Below the pieces are notes generated by a model that saw only the letters and a program-made list of their open reading frames with translations, had not been told where the DNA came from and did not search any database. Below, one piece after another: positions 7,727 through 14,620 of a stretch of 17,004 nucleotides of DNA (position 1 is its first letter; each line of letters opens with the position of its first letter). This DNA comes from JAIEPT01 sp038217425 (GTDB lineage: Bacteria > Planctomycetota > Planctomycetia > Gemmatales > Gemmataceae). The stretch lies in assembly GCA_038217425.1 (NCBI GenBank), contig JBBQPM010000148.1, positions 1 to 17,004 on the forward strand, in the 5' to 3' direction. The position numbers and the translations under genes are program-made.

Positions 7727-9082
7727 TTACTTACTGAGAATCGCCTTGATTTCCGCGAGGAGCGTCGCCATTTCCGCATGGATGCTGGTCTTGCCCAACG
7801 GCGAATTCTCGAATTCTTTGAGCAGGGGCTCGCCGTCGACGAGCTTCTGATAGGCGGCCAATATTTTGATCGCGTTTTGCTTGGCCTTGGCCTTTTCCGC
7901 GGGATCGGTCGCCCCATCGACGGCGTCGAGCGCGTCTTCGAGGCTGTGGTCGAAACGCGGGAAAAGCTTGGGGAGTTCGAGCGCCTTGGCCTGGAACTCG
8001 GGGAAACGCGGATCGGATTGAACGTCTTCGTCGGCCAGGATGTCGTCGGCGACGCGCTGAAGTTCCGACTGCGCGAGCGACTTCGCCTTGGCCCAGCGCA
8101 GACGGAAGGTCTTGTAGCGAACCAGATTCGGGCCCGCGGCGCCGATCTCCTGTTTGGCCAGCGCCGTTCGCAGCGAACTTTTGACGCGCGCGGCGAGCTG
8201 ATCGAGCTTGGCGTCGGCGTCGTCCCAGTGCTTCGCCTTCTTCTGAGATTCAAATTCCTTGAACAATGCGACAAGAATCGCGTCGTCGCCGGTCGAAGCG
8301 TTTCGGGATAACTCGACGGCCTTATCGAAGGACGGCTGAAGTCCCGCCCACTTGTGCTCCACATGCTCCGCCGACTGGCGCGAGCTGCGCAGGATCGCTT
8401 CCACGGTCCCTTCCAGATCTTCCAGCTGCTGCTTCATCTCCGGGAGATGGTTCGCCTTGGCGGCCGCGTGGGCCTCGGCAACCATCTTGCCCAACTCGGC
8501 CTTGAGTTCCGGATGGGCCGCTTCCGCCTCCAGGATCGTCGGCATCAGCTTCTTGAGCCGCTCCTTGAAGATCGCCTCGCCGTCGATCGAGGGCTTGGTT
8601 GGAGGCGGGGCCTGCTTCGGCACTTCCGGAGCGCGAACGGCCTCGACTCTTTCCTCCGCTTCCGCTTCGTCGTCTTCGATCTCTTTGACTTTCGCTTTGG
8701 GACGAAGTGCAGTCTCGGCGTGATCCTCCGCTTCCGTTTCGTCGCTGTCGTCTTCGATCTCTTCGACCTTTTCCTTTTGCCGAAGCAAAACCGCCAATGT
8801 AAGACCGACTTCGTCTTTTATGAGCTTCTTGATTTTGGGGCCGAAGGTGCTGGAAACCTTGTTGGCGGTTTCGAAGACCATGACGCCATCTTCGAGGAAG
8901 CAACGGCCGCGAACGATGGTTCCGCCGCCGCACTCGAGTTGCTTCTCCTTGAGAGCGGCCCCGCCGATCTTGGTCTTGGAAAGGAGCAGACCCAACTGAT
9001 GCCCCACAACGAGGGCGAAATTATGCGGGCGTTTCTTGGCCGCGGAGAGGGATCTCTTGAGATCCTCGTTCACAATTTGCAT
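7727..9082 (-). CDS. Multi-domain protein: N-terminal globular domain, acidic linker, helical repeats (cassette gene 1)
   Basis: 451 aa. Three regions are visible. Residues 1-102 form a compact alpha/beta domain starting MQIVNEDLKRSLSAAKKRPH, with a central GGGTIVRGRCF turn. I believe similar N-terminal domains occur in other uncharacterised bacterial proteins, but cannot name a family. Residues 103-165 are a low-complexity Glu/Asp linker with an internal duplication (KVEEIEDD and KVKEIEDD) ending in a Pro-rich stretch. Residues 170-451 are helical hairpins (IFKERLKKLMPTIL, then VAEAHAAAKANHLPEMKQQL) of the kind also seen in the 1008-aa neighbour. There is no signal peptide or catalytic motif. 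It has the strongest ribosome site of the cassette (GGAGGAGG, 4 bases from ATG) and is the first gene of the run. Confidence 0.8.
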   Translation of the reverse strand: MQIVNEDLKRSLSAAKKRPHNFALVVGHQLGLLLSKTKIGGAALKEKQLECGGGTIVRGRCFLEDGVMVFETANKVSSTFGPKIKKLIKDEVGLTLAVLLRQKEKVEEIEDDSDETEAEDHAETALRPKAKVKEIEDDEAEAEERVEAVRAPEVPKQAPPPTKPSIDGEAIFKERLKKLMPTILEAEAAHPELKAELGKMVAEAHAAAKANHLPEMKQQLEDLEGTVEAILRSSRQSAEHVEHKWAGLQPSFDKAVELSRNASTGDDAILVALFKEFESQKKAKHWDDADAKLDQLAARVKSSLRTALAKQEIGAAGPNLVRYKTFRLRWAKAKSLAQSELQRVADDILADEDVQSDPRFPEFQAKALELPKLFPRFDHSLEDALDAVDGATDPAEKAKAKQNAIKILAAYQKLVDGEPLLKEFENSPLGKTSIHAEMATLLAEIKAILSK

Positions 9083-9241
9083 GGCGCCTCCTCCGGATCG
9101 GGGAAATGATTCCGAAGGTATCTAGCATTATTTTCGAGCCGCGGCAGAACTTTGCGAACTCTGTTTCGCGGGCTTTCCCTTGGCTTCTTCCTCTGTTAAA
9201 CTACACACACCTACCCCGATCCCCTTTTCGCGGCTCACTCC
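9083..9241. promoter_or_regulatory. Divergent intergenic region
   Basis: 159 bases separate the first gene of the minus-strand cassette from the plus-strand DUF1549 gene, so promoters for both directions must lie here or inside the genes. I see no convincing -35/-10 pair, operator or riboswitch. The best plus-strand -10-like hexamer is TAAACT at about 9198, with a poor -35. The plus-strand gene has no good Shine-Dalgarno sequence (CGGCTCACTCC before ATG). Confidence 0.4.
9087..9094 (-). promoter_or_regulatory. Strong Shine-Dalgarno sequence for the cassette's first gene
   Basis: GGAGGAGG on the minus strand, 4 bases before the ATG at 9082. It is clearly stronger than the AAGGA or AGGAG sites of the downstream cassette genes and fixes the start codon. 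Confidence 0.75.
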
Positions 9242-11593
9242 ATGAAACGATCCCTCCTATATCTCGCAATTGTCGCGTCTCCGCTGGCCGCGGAGGAAAC
9301 TCCGTCGCTGTCGCGGCATATCTCGCCGATGCTTTACCAACTCGGCTGCAGCGCCGGCACCTGTCACGGGTCGTTCTCCGGCAAGGGCGGCCTTCGCCTC
9401 GCGCTCTTCGCGGGGAACGCCGATCAGGATCACGCCAACCTGCGCGGCGTCTCGGCGCGACGCATCGATCCGATGCAGCCGGAACGGAGCTTGCTGCTGC
9501 TCAAGCCAACCCTCGGCATCGAACACATGGGAGGCAAAAAGCTGACCAAGGGAACCTGGCAGTACGATCTGCTCCGGCGCTGGATCGAAGCCGGGGCGCC
9601 GTACGATCCCGCGGCGGAACTCAAGGTGCTGTCGCTGCGGACCGAGCCGGCCACGCTCACCGTCCCCGTCGAACAGACCTCGCAGCCGCTCAAGGCCTTC
9701 GCGAAACTCTCTAACGGCACGGAAGAAGAAGTCACCAAGTTCACGCGTTTCGAGGCCCTCGATCCGGGCATTGCCGAGGTCGACGCCACGGGTAAAGTGA
9801 AGGGCGTGCGGACCGGCGACATCGCCATCCTCGCGCACTATGCAGGAGAGATCGGCTTCACCATCGCCCTCATTCCCGGCAAGCCGACCGGCGCGTTTCC
9901 CGATGAGAAGTACGCGGACAACGTCGATCGGCTGCTTGCCGAGCGGATGAAGATGCTCAACATCGTGCCGTCGCCGCGCTGCGACGACCTCGATTTCCAG
10001 CGCCGCGTTTATCTCGACGTCATCGGGCAATTACCTACGCCTCAGCAGGTCCGGGCGTTCCTCAAAGATACCGACCCGAACAAGCGTGCCAAGCTCATCG
10101 ACGTGCTGCTGGCCGATCCGCTGCACAATGCGACGTGGGCGACGCGCTTCTGCGAAATGCTCGGCGCCGACGACCGCTTCATCGGCGGCGCGGTCTACAA
10201 CTTCCACGACTGGTTCCGCAACAAGCTCGAAGCGAACATGCCCTGGGACAAAATCTCCTACGGCGTCCTCTGCGCCACCGCCGCCGACGACCGCCCGCTC
10301 GACGAAATCAAGGAAGACTTGAAACGCATCGCCGAGGAACGCAAGAAAGGGATCCCCCAGAAACCCAGGACGGCCGCCAATCCCGAACCGACCGACGGCA
10401 AGAAAGCCTGGCAAGTCGGCTACGGCGCCCGCAAAACGCTCGACACGTTCCACAACATGCTGCTGCACTCCAAGACCATTCCCGGCAAACAACGCGGGCC
10501 CGACGGCAGCAAGATCGCCCTGCGCGTCGCCCATGCCTTCCTTGGCATGCGGCTCGAATGCGCCCAGTGCCACAAACATCCATACGACCGCTGGTCACAG
10601 GGCGATTTCTTCAGCTTTTCCGCCGCGTTTTCGCACGTCGGCTTCGGCACGGATCCCGAACTGCAGAAACTGAAGGTGGCCCTCAGCGGCGTGCATGCGA
10701 CGATGGCGCCGCACGAGGAGTTCCTCGATCCCGAGACGCGTGCAGTTCTGCCGCCGCGCATTCCCGGCGGCGCCGTCATCGAGATCAAGCCGGGCGTCGA
10801 CGCCCGCAAGGAAGTCTGGAAGTGGATGGCCCAGGCGGACAATCCGTTCTTCGCGTCGGCGATGGTCAATCGCGTCTGGGAACATTACCTGGGACGCGGC
10901 TTCATCGACCCGGCCGACAACCAGGCGGCCGCCAATCCGCCGTCGCATCCGGAAGTCCTCGACGAACTCGTGAAGGACTTCATCGCCCACAAGTTCGATC
11001 TGCGCCATCTTCATCGCCGAATCCTCAACACGCTCGCCTATCAGCGCGACTGGCGCACGAACCCGTCGAACGCCCGCGACGAACGCAACTTCTCCCACCG
11101 CAAGCTACGCCGCCTGAATGCGGAGCAGGCCCTCGACGCCATTGCTCAGGTGACGGGGACGCCTGTCAAGTTCGGGAAGCGTTTCGCCGACGCGCGCGAC
11201 AACATCAAGGCGGCCGAGGTCGCGCTCAGCCGCATCGGCGGCGACGACGCGTACGTCCTGCAAATCTTCGGCCGACCGATCCGCGTGCAAAACTGCGACT
11301 GCGAACGCTCCGGCGCCGCCAGCCTCAGTCAAACGCTGTATCTTTTCAACGACGAGAAGTTGATCGCCAAGGTCCACGATCCGAAGGGGACAGTCAAGAA
11401 ACTCGTCGACAGCAAGATGACCGACGACGCCGTGATCGAGGAACTGTACCTGCTGACGATGACGCGCTTCCCGACGAAGGAGGAAGTGATGTTGTCAAAG
11501 GAGTTCGTGAAGAAGACGGAATCGCGTCTGGAAGCGTATCAGGATCTGGCGTGGTCGCTGCTGAACCGGCACGATTTCGTGATCAATCGGTAA
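9242..11593 (+). CDS. DUF1549/DUF1553 (PSD1-type) protein with Big_2-like domain
   Basis: 783 aa, of a family greatly expanded in Planctomycetota. Residues 1-17 are a short, weak signal peptide. The N-terminal block has C36-SAGT-C41-H42-G followed by SFSGKGGLRL, the usual C-x4-CHG form of these proteins. Residues about 128-212 resemble a Big_2 immunoglobulin-like fold (KVKGVRTGDIAILAHYAG). DUF1549 spans about 223-465 and contains LECAQCHKHPYDRWSQGDFF, where C440-AQ-C443-H444 is a c-type heme-like CxxCH. DUF1553 spans about 524-770 (NPFFASAMVNRVWEHYLGRG; final LLNRHDFVINR). The molecular role is unproven; the cysteine motifs suggest heme or redox chemistry in the periplasm. The usual downstream partner, a DUF1501 gene, is absent here. 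Confidence 0.92.
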   Translation: MKRSLLYLAIVASPLAAEETPSLSRHISPMLYQLGCSAGTCHGSFSGKGGLRLALFAGNADQDHANLRGVSARRIDPMQPERSLLLLKPTLGIEHMGGKKLTKGTWQYDLLRRWIEAGAPYDPAAELKVLSLRTEPATLTVPVEQTSQPLKAFAKLSNGTEEEVTKFTRFEALDPGIAEVDATGKVKGVRTGDIAILAHYAGEIGFTIALIPGKPTGAFPDEKYADNVDRLLAERMKMLNIVPSPRCDDLDFQRRVYLDVIGQLPTPQQVRAFLKDTDPNKRAKLIDVLLADPLHNATWATRFCEMLGADDRFIGGAVYNFHDWFRNKLEANMPWDKISYGVLCATAADDRPLDEIKEDLKRIAEERKKGIPQKPRTAANPEPTDGKKAWQVGYGARKTLDTFHNMLLHSKTIPGKQRGPDGSKIALRVAHAFLGMRLECAQCHKHPYDRWSQGDFFSFSAAFSHVGFGTDPELQKLKVALSGVHATMAPHEEFLDPETRAVLPPRIPGGAVIEIKPGVDARKEVWKWMAQADNPFFASAMVNRVWEHYLGRGFIDPADNQAAANPPSHPEVLDELVKDFIAHKFDLRHLHRRILNTLAYQRDWRTNPSNARDERNFSHRKLRRLNAEQALDAIAQVTGTPVKFGKRFADARDNIKAAEVALSRIGGDDAYVLQIFGRPIRVQNCDCERSGAASLSQTLYLFNDEKLIAKVHDPKGTVKKLVDSKMTDDAVIEELYLLTMTRFPTKEEVMLSKEFVKKTESRLEAYQDLAWSLLNRHDFVINR

Positions 11594-11619
11594 CGGTAGT
11601 TGTAGCCGCTGAGGTTTTC

Positions 11620-12006
11620 ATGAAACTTGCCGAAATCGAATCGCTTTTGGGGATCGAGTTCCCGCTTCGGCACAAGCAAGCGATTTTGGATGCAGACGAT
11701 CCTATCCACCGGGCCTGCGACTTTCTACTGGATTCGTCGCGCTATGAACTTCTTCGGCTAGTCGATGTGAACGAGCTTCTTCGCCGTCGAGACAAATCGA
11801 GCGCTTGGCCGACATTTTTGGTAGCTTTCGCGTCGAATGGCTGTGGAGACTATTTCGCGTATGATCTTCGATACCAAACGCCGAAGATCATCTACATGGA
11901 ACCACTTCGAACAATTGACGAAAACTTGGCTTCGAACGATGATGCTTTGGAGTTCGATACCTTCGAGGCGTGGTATGAATGGAAGGTTGAAAAATATGAA
12001 GGCTAG
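11620..12006 (+). CDS. SMI1/KNR4 (SUKH) family protein
   Basis: 128 aa. The core SSAWPTFLVAFASNGCGDYF followed by AYDLRYQTPKIIYMEP matches the SMI1/KNR4 (SUKH) signature. SUKH proteins are often immunity proteins for polymorphic toxins or contact-dependent systems, binding the toxin in the cytoplasm. No toxin gene lies beside it here, so it is an orphan or has another role. I chose the ATG at 11620 because GAGG lies 5 bases upstream and the SUKH fold starts right after it; the reading frame is open much further upstream, but only as a shadow of the previous gene. By hand count the GC is about 49%, against about 68% in a sampled stretch of the preceding gene, which suggests acquisition by transfer. 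It overlaps the next gene by 11 bases. Confidence 0.85.
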   Translation: MKLAEIESLLGIEFPLRHKQAILDADDPIHRACDFLLDSSRYELLRLVDVNELLRRRDKSSAWPTFLVAFASNGCGDYFAYDLRYQTPKIIYMEPLRTIDENLASNDDALEFDTFEAWYEWKVEKYEG

Positions 12007-12253
12007 TCGTGCATGCGACAGCGCGCACTACTTCACCTTAACCCTTACCGCCGTCACGGAGTTGACGACGGAGACCGAGAATGCGCTCTTCGAAGCCGGT
12101 TGCGATGACGCCACGCTCAGCGCGCGAAATGGTAAAGTGTTTCTGATGTTCACACGAATCGCCGCCACGCGAGACGAGGCCATCTCGAGCGCTATCCGCG
12201 ACGTCAACAAGGCGAACCTCAACGTGGACGGCGCTCTCCCCATTCTCGCGTGA
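11996..12253 (+). CDS. Small hypothetical protein, probably C-terminally truncated
   Basis: 85 aa starting MKASRACDSAHYFTLTLTAV. GGAAGG lies about 9 bases upstream, and the start overlaps the stop of the SUKH gene, so translation is probably coupled. The pattern HYFTLTLTAV, then ALFEAGCDDATLSARNGKVF and ISSAIRDVNKANL, resembles, from memory, a widespread bacterial family of small proteins whose full-length members continue into a helix-turn-helix after this point. Here the similarity stops near residue 75 and the frame ends ten residues later. Directly behind the stop, in the same frame, lies a sigma-factor tail, which supports truncation by a rearrangement. A role as an antitoxin-like or regulatory protein is possible but not shown. 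Confidence 0.6.
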   Translation: MKASRACDSAHYFTLTLTAVTELTTETENALFEAGCDDATLSARNGKVFLMFTRIAATRDEAISSAIRDVNKANLNVDGALPILA

Positions 12254-12346
12254 TCTACCGGAAGGCTGAGCCTGGGGACGGTCTATGCCGTCAAGTCGCG
12301 CACCTTGCGACGATTGCGACAGGAATTGGCGCACGTGCTCGATTGA
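12254..12346 (+). pseudogene. 3' remnant of an ECF-type RNA polymerase sigma factor
   Basis: Thirty codons ending at TGA 12344-12346. They read STGRLSLGTVYAVKSRTLRR and then LRQELAHVLD. LSLGTVYAVKSRTLRRLRQEL is the recognition helix and C-terminal end of region 4 of an ECF sigma factor of the kind common in Planctomycetota (typically 'LG(L/M)SVGAVYVAKSRVLxRLRxEL'). There is no start codon, no region 2 and no earlier part of region 4 upstream, so this is a decayed fragment, not a gene. It continues the frame of the preceding 85-aa gene after its stop and ends 3 bases before the convergent lipoprotein gene. Confidence 0.7.
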
Positions 12347-12349
12347 CCG

Positions 12350-13336
12350 CTAATTTCCGCCGACGCGCATCTCGACCGTTTTGCTGGCGATCTTGGAGGC
12401 GTGCCGAACCGTTTCGTCGCGTACGCGGATCGTCAGTTGATAGACGCCCGCGGGCACGTCGGGCACGTAAAAGCTGTAGTTCTTGAAGTAATCGTTGAGC
12501 GGCGTGCGGCTCTGCAGCGGCACTTTCTCGTCGCCGAATGCGATGGTCCGCATCACTTCGCCGCGGGCGTTGCGGATCTCCAGCGAACTCGCGAGTACGG
12601 TTTCGTAGATCCCCTTCGTCCTCTGTTGGCTCCCGAAATTACGAAGTTCCACGTAGAGCTGCACCAGGTCGCCCGGCTTCTGATTCGTGGAGGCGACGAA
12701 GACGTGATCCTCCCCGAGCGGCTTGTAATTTCCGTAGGCCTTCACCCATTCGCAGAACGACAGACAGCCGATGGTGATACCGGTCATCGGGCGTAAATCT
12801 TCCTGTATTTTCTTGAGCTGATCGGCGACGTTCTGCACCTCGTCGTGCGAGAGGTACGCCCATTTTTTCTGGCCGACGAGCGGCAGGATCGGCAGCATCC
12901 GCAAGAAGAAATCCTGCGTCTGCGGATCGTACGCCTGCAAATATCTGACCGCCTCTTCGTGTTTGTTTTGCATCATCGCCTGAAGTGCGAGCAAGAAGGG
13001 CTCAGTCACAGGCGCCGGGGCCGCGGAAACTGTGACCGCGGGAATGAGCGGCGGCTGTGCGGGGGGAAGCGGCAACACCTGCACTTCACGAGGCGTGAAT
13101 GGAGCCGAGGGCTTTTCGCTGAATTGGGTCAGGTCGATCGCACGTTCGACCGTAGCATTCTGCACTGCGGGCGCCGGCGCCTGGTAGGATCCGGGCGTGA
13201 CGACTTCCACAGGCGTCTCGATCTTGCCGGCGAACTGCGGCGGCGCGGCGATTTCCTTGCCGAGGAAGTGTTGGCAGCCCGGCAAGGCGCCTCCCAGCAG
13301 ACAGATCAGCCAAATGGAACGGGTTCGCTGCGTCAT
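12350..13336 (-). CDS. Lipoprotein of unknown function
   Basis: 328 aa. I start it at the ATG at 13336 because this gives a classic lipoprotein signal: MTQRTR, then IWLICLLGG and lipobox A-L-P-G-C with Cys21. The frame is open further upstream, but only opposite bioB. After the lipobox comes a Pro/Val/Ala-rich flexible region (30-112), then a helical segment (113-185: FLLALQAMMQNKHEEAVRYL). The C-terminal region (about 205-328) looks like a beta-sandwich (DLVQLYVELRNFGSQQ; VPDVPAGVYQLTIRVRDETV). The pattern is typical of planctomycete outer-surface or periplasmic lipoproteins, but I know no function. It is divergent from bioB across 135 bases and converges on the sigma-factor remnant. Confidence 0.8.
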   Translation of the reverse strand: MTQRTRSIWLICLLGGALPGCQHFLGKEIAAPPQFAGKIETPVEVVTPGSYQAPAPAVQNATVERAIDLTQFSEKPSAPFTPREVQVLPLPPAQPPLIPAVTVSAAPAPVTEPFLLALQAMMQNKHEEAVRYLQAYDPQTQDFFLRMLPILPLVGQKKWAYLSHDEVQNVADQLKKIQEDLRPMTGITIGCLSFCEWVKAYGNYKPLGEDHVFVASTNQKPGDLVQLYVELRNFGSQQRTKGIYETVLASSLEIRNARGEVMRTIAFGDEKVPLQSRTPLNDYFKNYSFYVPDVPAGVYQLTIRVRDETVRHASKIASKTVEMRVGGN

Positions 13337-13471
13337 CCTGACCTCGAAACCGTGCGGACGAAACGGAGAGCGGGTGATACCCGCCCGGCCACTTGCGGTC
13401 AAGGGGTTCTTGATCGATTCGCGATCCATAAAACAGGAAAGGACGCCGACGACTCCAGGGCCGAGACCTTC

Positions 13472-14449
13472 ATGAAAACGCTTGCCGATTTCCAACGCGT
13501 GTACGACCTCCCCTTCGCCGACCTGATGTTCCGCGCCGCCCAGGTGCACCGCGAACACCACGACCCGACCGACATCCAGCGCTGCGTGCTGCTCAGCATC
13601 AAGACGGGGGGCTGTCCCGAAGATTGCGGCTACTGTTCGCAGAGCGCCCATTACGAGACGCCGGTGCCTGCCACGCCGCTTCTCTCGCTCGCCCAGGTTC
13701 GGCAGAAAGCCGAAGAAGCCAAGAATCTCGGCGCCACGCGCTTCTGCATGGGCGCCGCCTGGCGCGAAGTCAAGGATGGGCCCGCCTTCGACACCGTGCT
13801 TGACATGGTCCGCACCGTCCGCGGCCTGGGTATGGAGGCGTGCGTCACTCTCGGCATGCTCACCGATAAACAGGCCGAGCGATTGGCGGACGCAGGACTG
13901 ACGGCGTACAACCACAACCTCGACACCTCGCGCGAGCATTATCCGAAGATCGTAAGCACAAGGACCTACGATGATCGCCTGAAGACCCTCGATTCCGTGC
14001 AAAAAGCGGGCATCTCCGTCTGTTGCGGCGGCATCGTCGGCATGGGCGAAACGGTGCAGGATCGCCTGGCGATGCTCGTCGAGTTGGCCCAGCTCGAGCC
14101 GGCGCCCGAGTCGATCCCCGTCAACTGCCTGGTGCCGATCCAGGGGACGCCGTTACAGATGGCGGAGTCGATCGACCCCCTGGAGATCGTTCGGCTCATC
14201 GCCGTCACGCGCCTGGGCTTCCCCAAGGCGCGCGTGCGCCTGAGCGCGGGCCGAGACAAGATGAGCCGGGAAATGCAAGTCCTCTGTTTCCTGGCGGGCG
14301 CCAACTCCATCTTCTTCGGCGACAAGCTGCTGACGGCGGGCAATCCAGGCGCAGGGAGCGACGCGGAGCTGTTTCGTTCATTGGCGGGATCCGCCGAAAG
14401 CCCAGGGACGGCTATCCCTGGGAAAACGCCCGTATCGTCACATTCATAA
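13472..14449 (+). CDS. bioB: Biotin synthase
   Basis: 325 aa. A radical-SAM enzyme that inserts sulfur into dethiobiotin in the last step of biotin synthesis, acting in the cytoplasm. The radical-SAM cluster motif is GGCPEDCGYCSQS with Cys48, Cys52 and Cys55. The ligands of the auxiliary 2Fe-2S cluster are conserved: Cys92 (TRFCMGAAW), Cys124 (EACVTLGML), Cys184 (SVCCGGIVGMGE) and the arginine in the RLSAGR block (256-261). I start at ATG 13472 because the next part aligns with BioB N-termini; the frame is open further upstream only opposite the lipoprotein gene. The Shine-Dalgarno sequence is weak. The normal family end (ELFRSLAG) is reached at residue 306. The last 19 residues, AESPGTAIPGKTP and onward, are mostly encoded by a palindromic repeat and are probably not functional. 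No other biotin genes lie nearby. Confidence 0.95.
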   Translation: MKTLADFQRVYDLPFADLMFRAAQVHREHHDPTDIQRCVLLSIKTGGCPEDCGYCSQSAHYETPVPATPLLSLAQVRQKAEEAKNLGATRFCMGAAWREVKDGPAFDTVLDMVRTVRGLGMEACVTLGMLTDKQAERLADAGLTAYNHNLDTSREHYPKIVSTRTYDDRLKTLDSVQKAGISVCCGGIVGMGETVQDRLAMLVELAQLEPAPESIPVNCLVPIQGTPLQMAESIDPLEIVRLIAVTRLGFPKARVRLSAGRDKMSREMQVLCFLAGANSIFFGDKLLTAGNPGAGSDAELFRSLAGSAESPGTAIPGKTPVSSHS

Positions 14450-14509
14450 CGATCGCGAGCAAATCTCATTTTGCGGCGTTTCCCCAGGGACAGCCATCCC
14501 TGGGCTTTC
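14396..14509. repeat. Nested inverted repeat (REPIN-like) overlapping the bioB 3' end
   Basis: Two 35-base arms, 14396-14430 and 14475-14509, are inverted copies with only 3 mismatches, separated by 44 bases. Each arm is itself palindromic: CCCAGGGA, six bases, TCCCTGGG. The arrangement of two palindromic units in opposite orientation resembles a REP doublet (REPIN/BIME) or a small non-autonomous element. The left arm lies inside bioB and supplies its C-terminal codons. The hairpins could also end transcription of bioB, although no T-tract follows. No REP-associated transposase is visible in the window. Confidence 0.8.
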
Positions 14510-14609
14510 GCGAAGCGCCCAAATTGACGTCCGGAAAAAAACTCAAGTTTTGCTCGTGACATGCCGACGGCGCTTTGCTATCAGTACGCCTCCTCAATCC
14601 CCCACACAT

Positions 14610-14614
14610 GGAGG
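14610..14614 (+). promoter_or_regulatory. Shine-Dalgarno deciding the start of the Cys-rich protein
   Basis: GGAGG, 6 bases before the ATG at 14621. It favours that start over an in-frame ATG at 14561, which has no ribosome site and would bury the signal peptide. Confidence 0.8.
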
Positions 14615-14620
14615 TGTTTC

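Noticed and set aside
9301..9372. Unusual C-x4-CH spacing as a novel heme motif
   Set aside because: The same spacing (GCxxGxCHG) is, to my knowledge, the usual N-terminal motif in planctomycete proteins of this type, so it is not new.
10135..11619. Long open frame upstream of the SUKH start
   Set aside because: It is an Arg-rich shadow of the DUF1549 gene in another frame. Only the part from 11620 has a ribosome site and a recognisable family.
12845..13471. N-terminal extension of the bioB frame
   Set aside because: It is antisense to the lipoprotein gene and Arg-rich, and known BioB proteins start near the chosen ATG.
13337..14002. N-terminal extension of the lipoprotein frame opposite bioB
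   Set aside because: The extension would bury the lipoprotein signal and mirrors bioB; the ATG at 13336 gives a proper lipobox.
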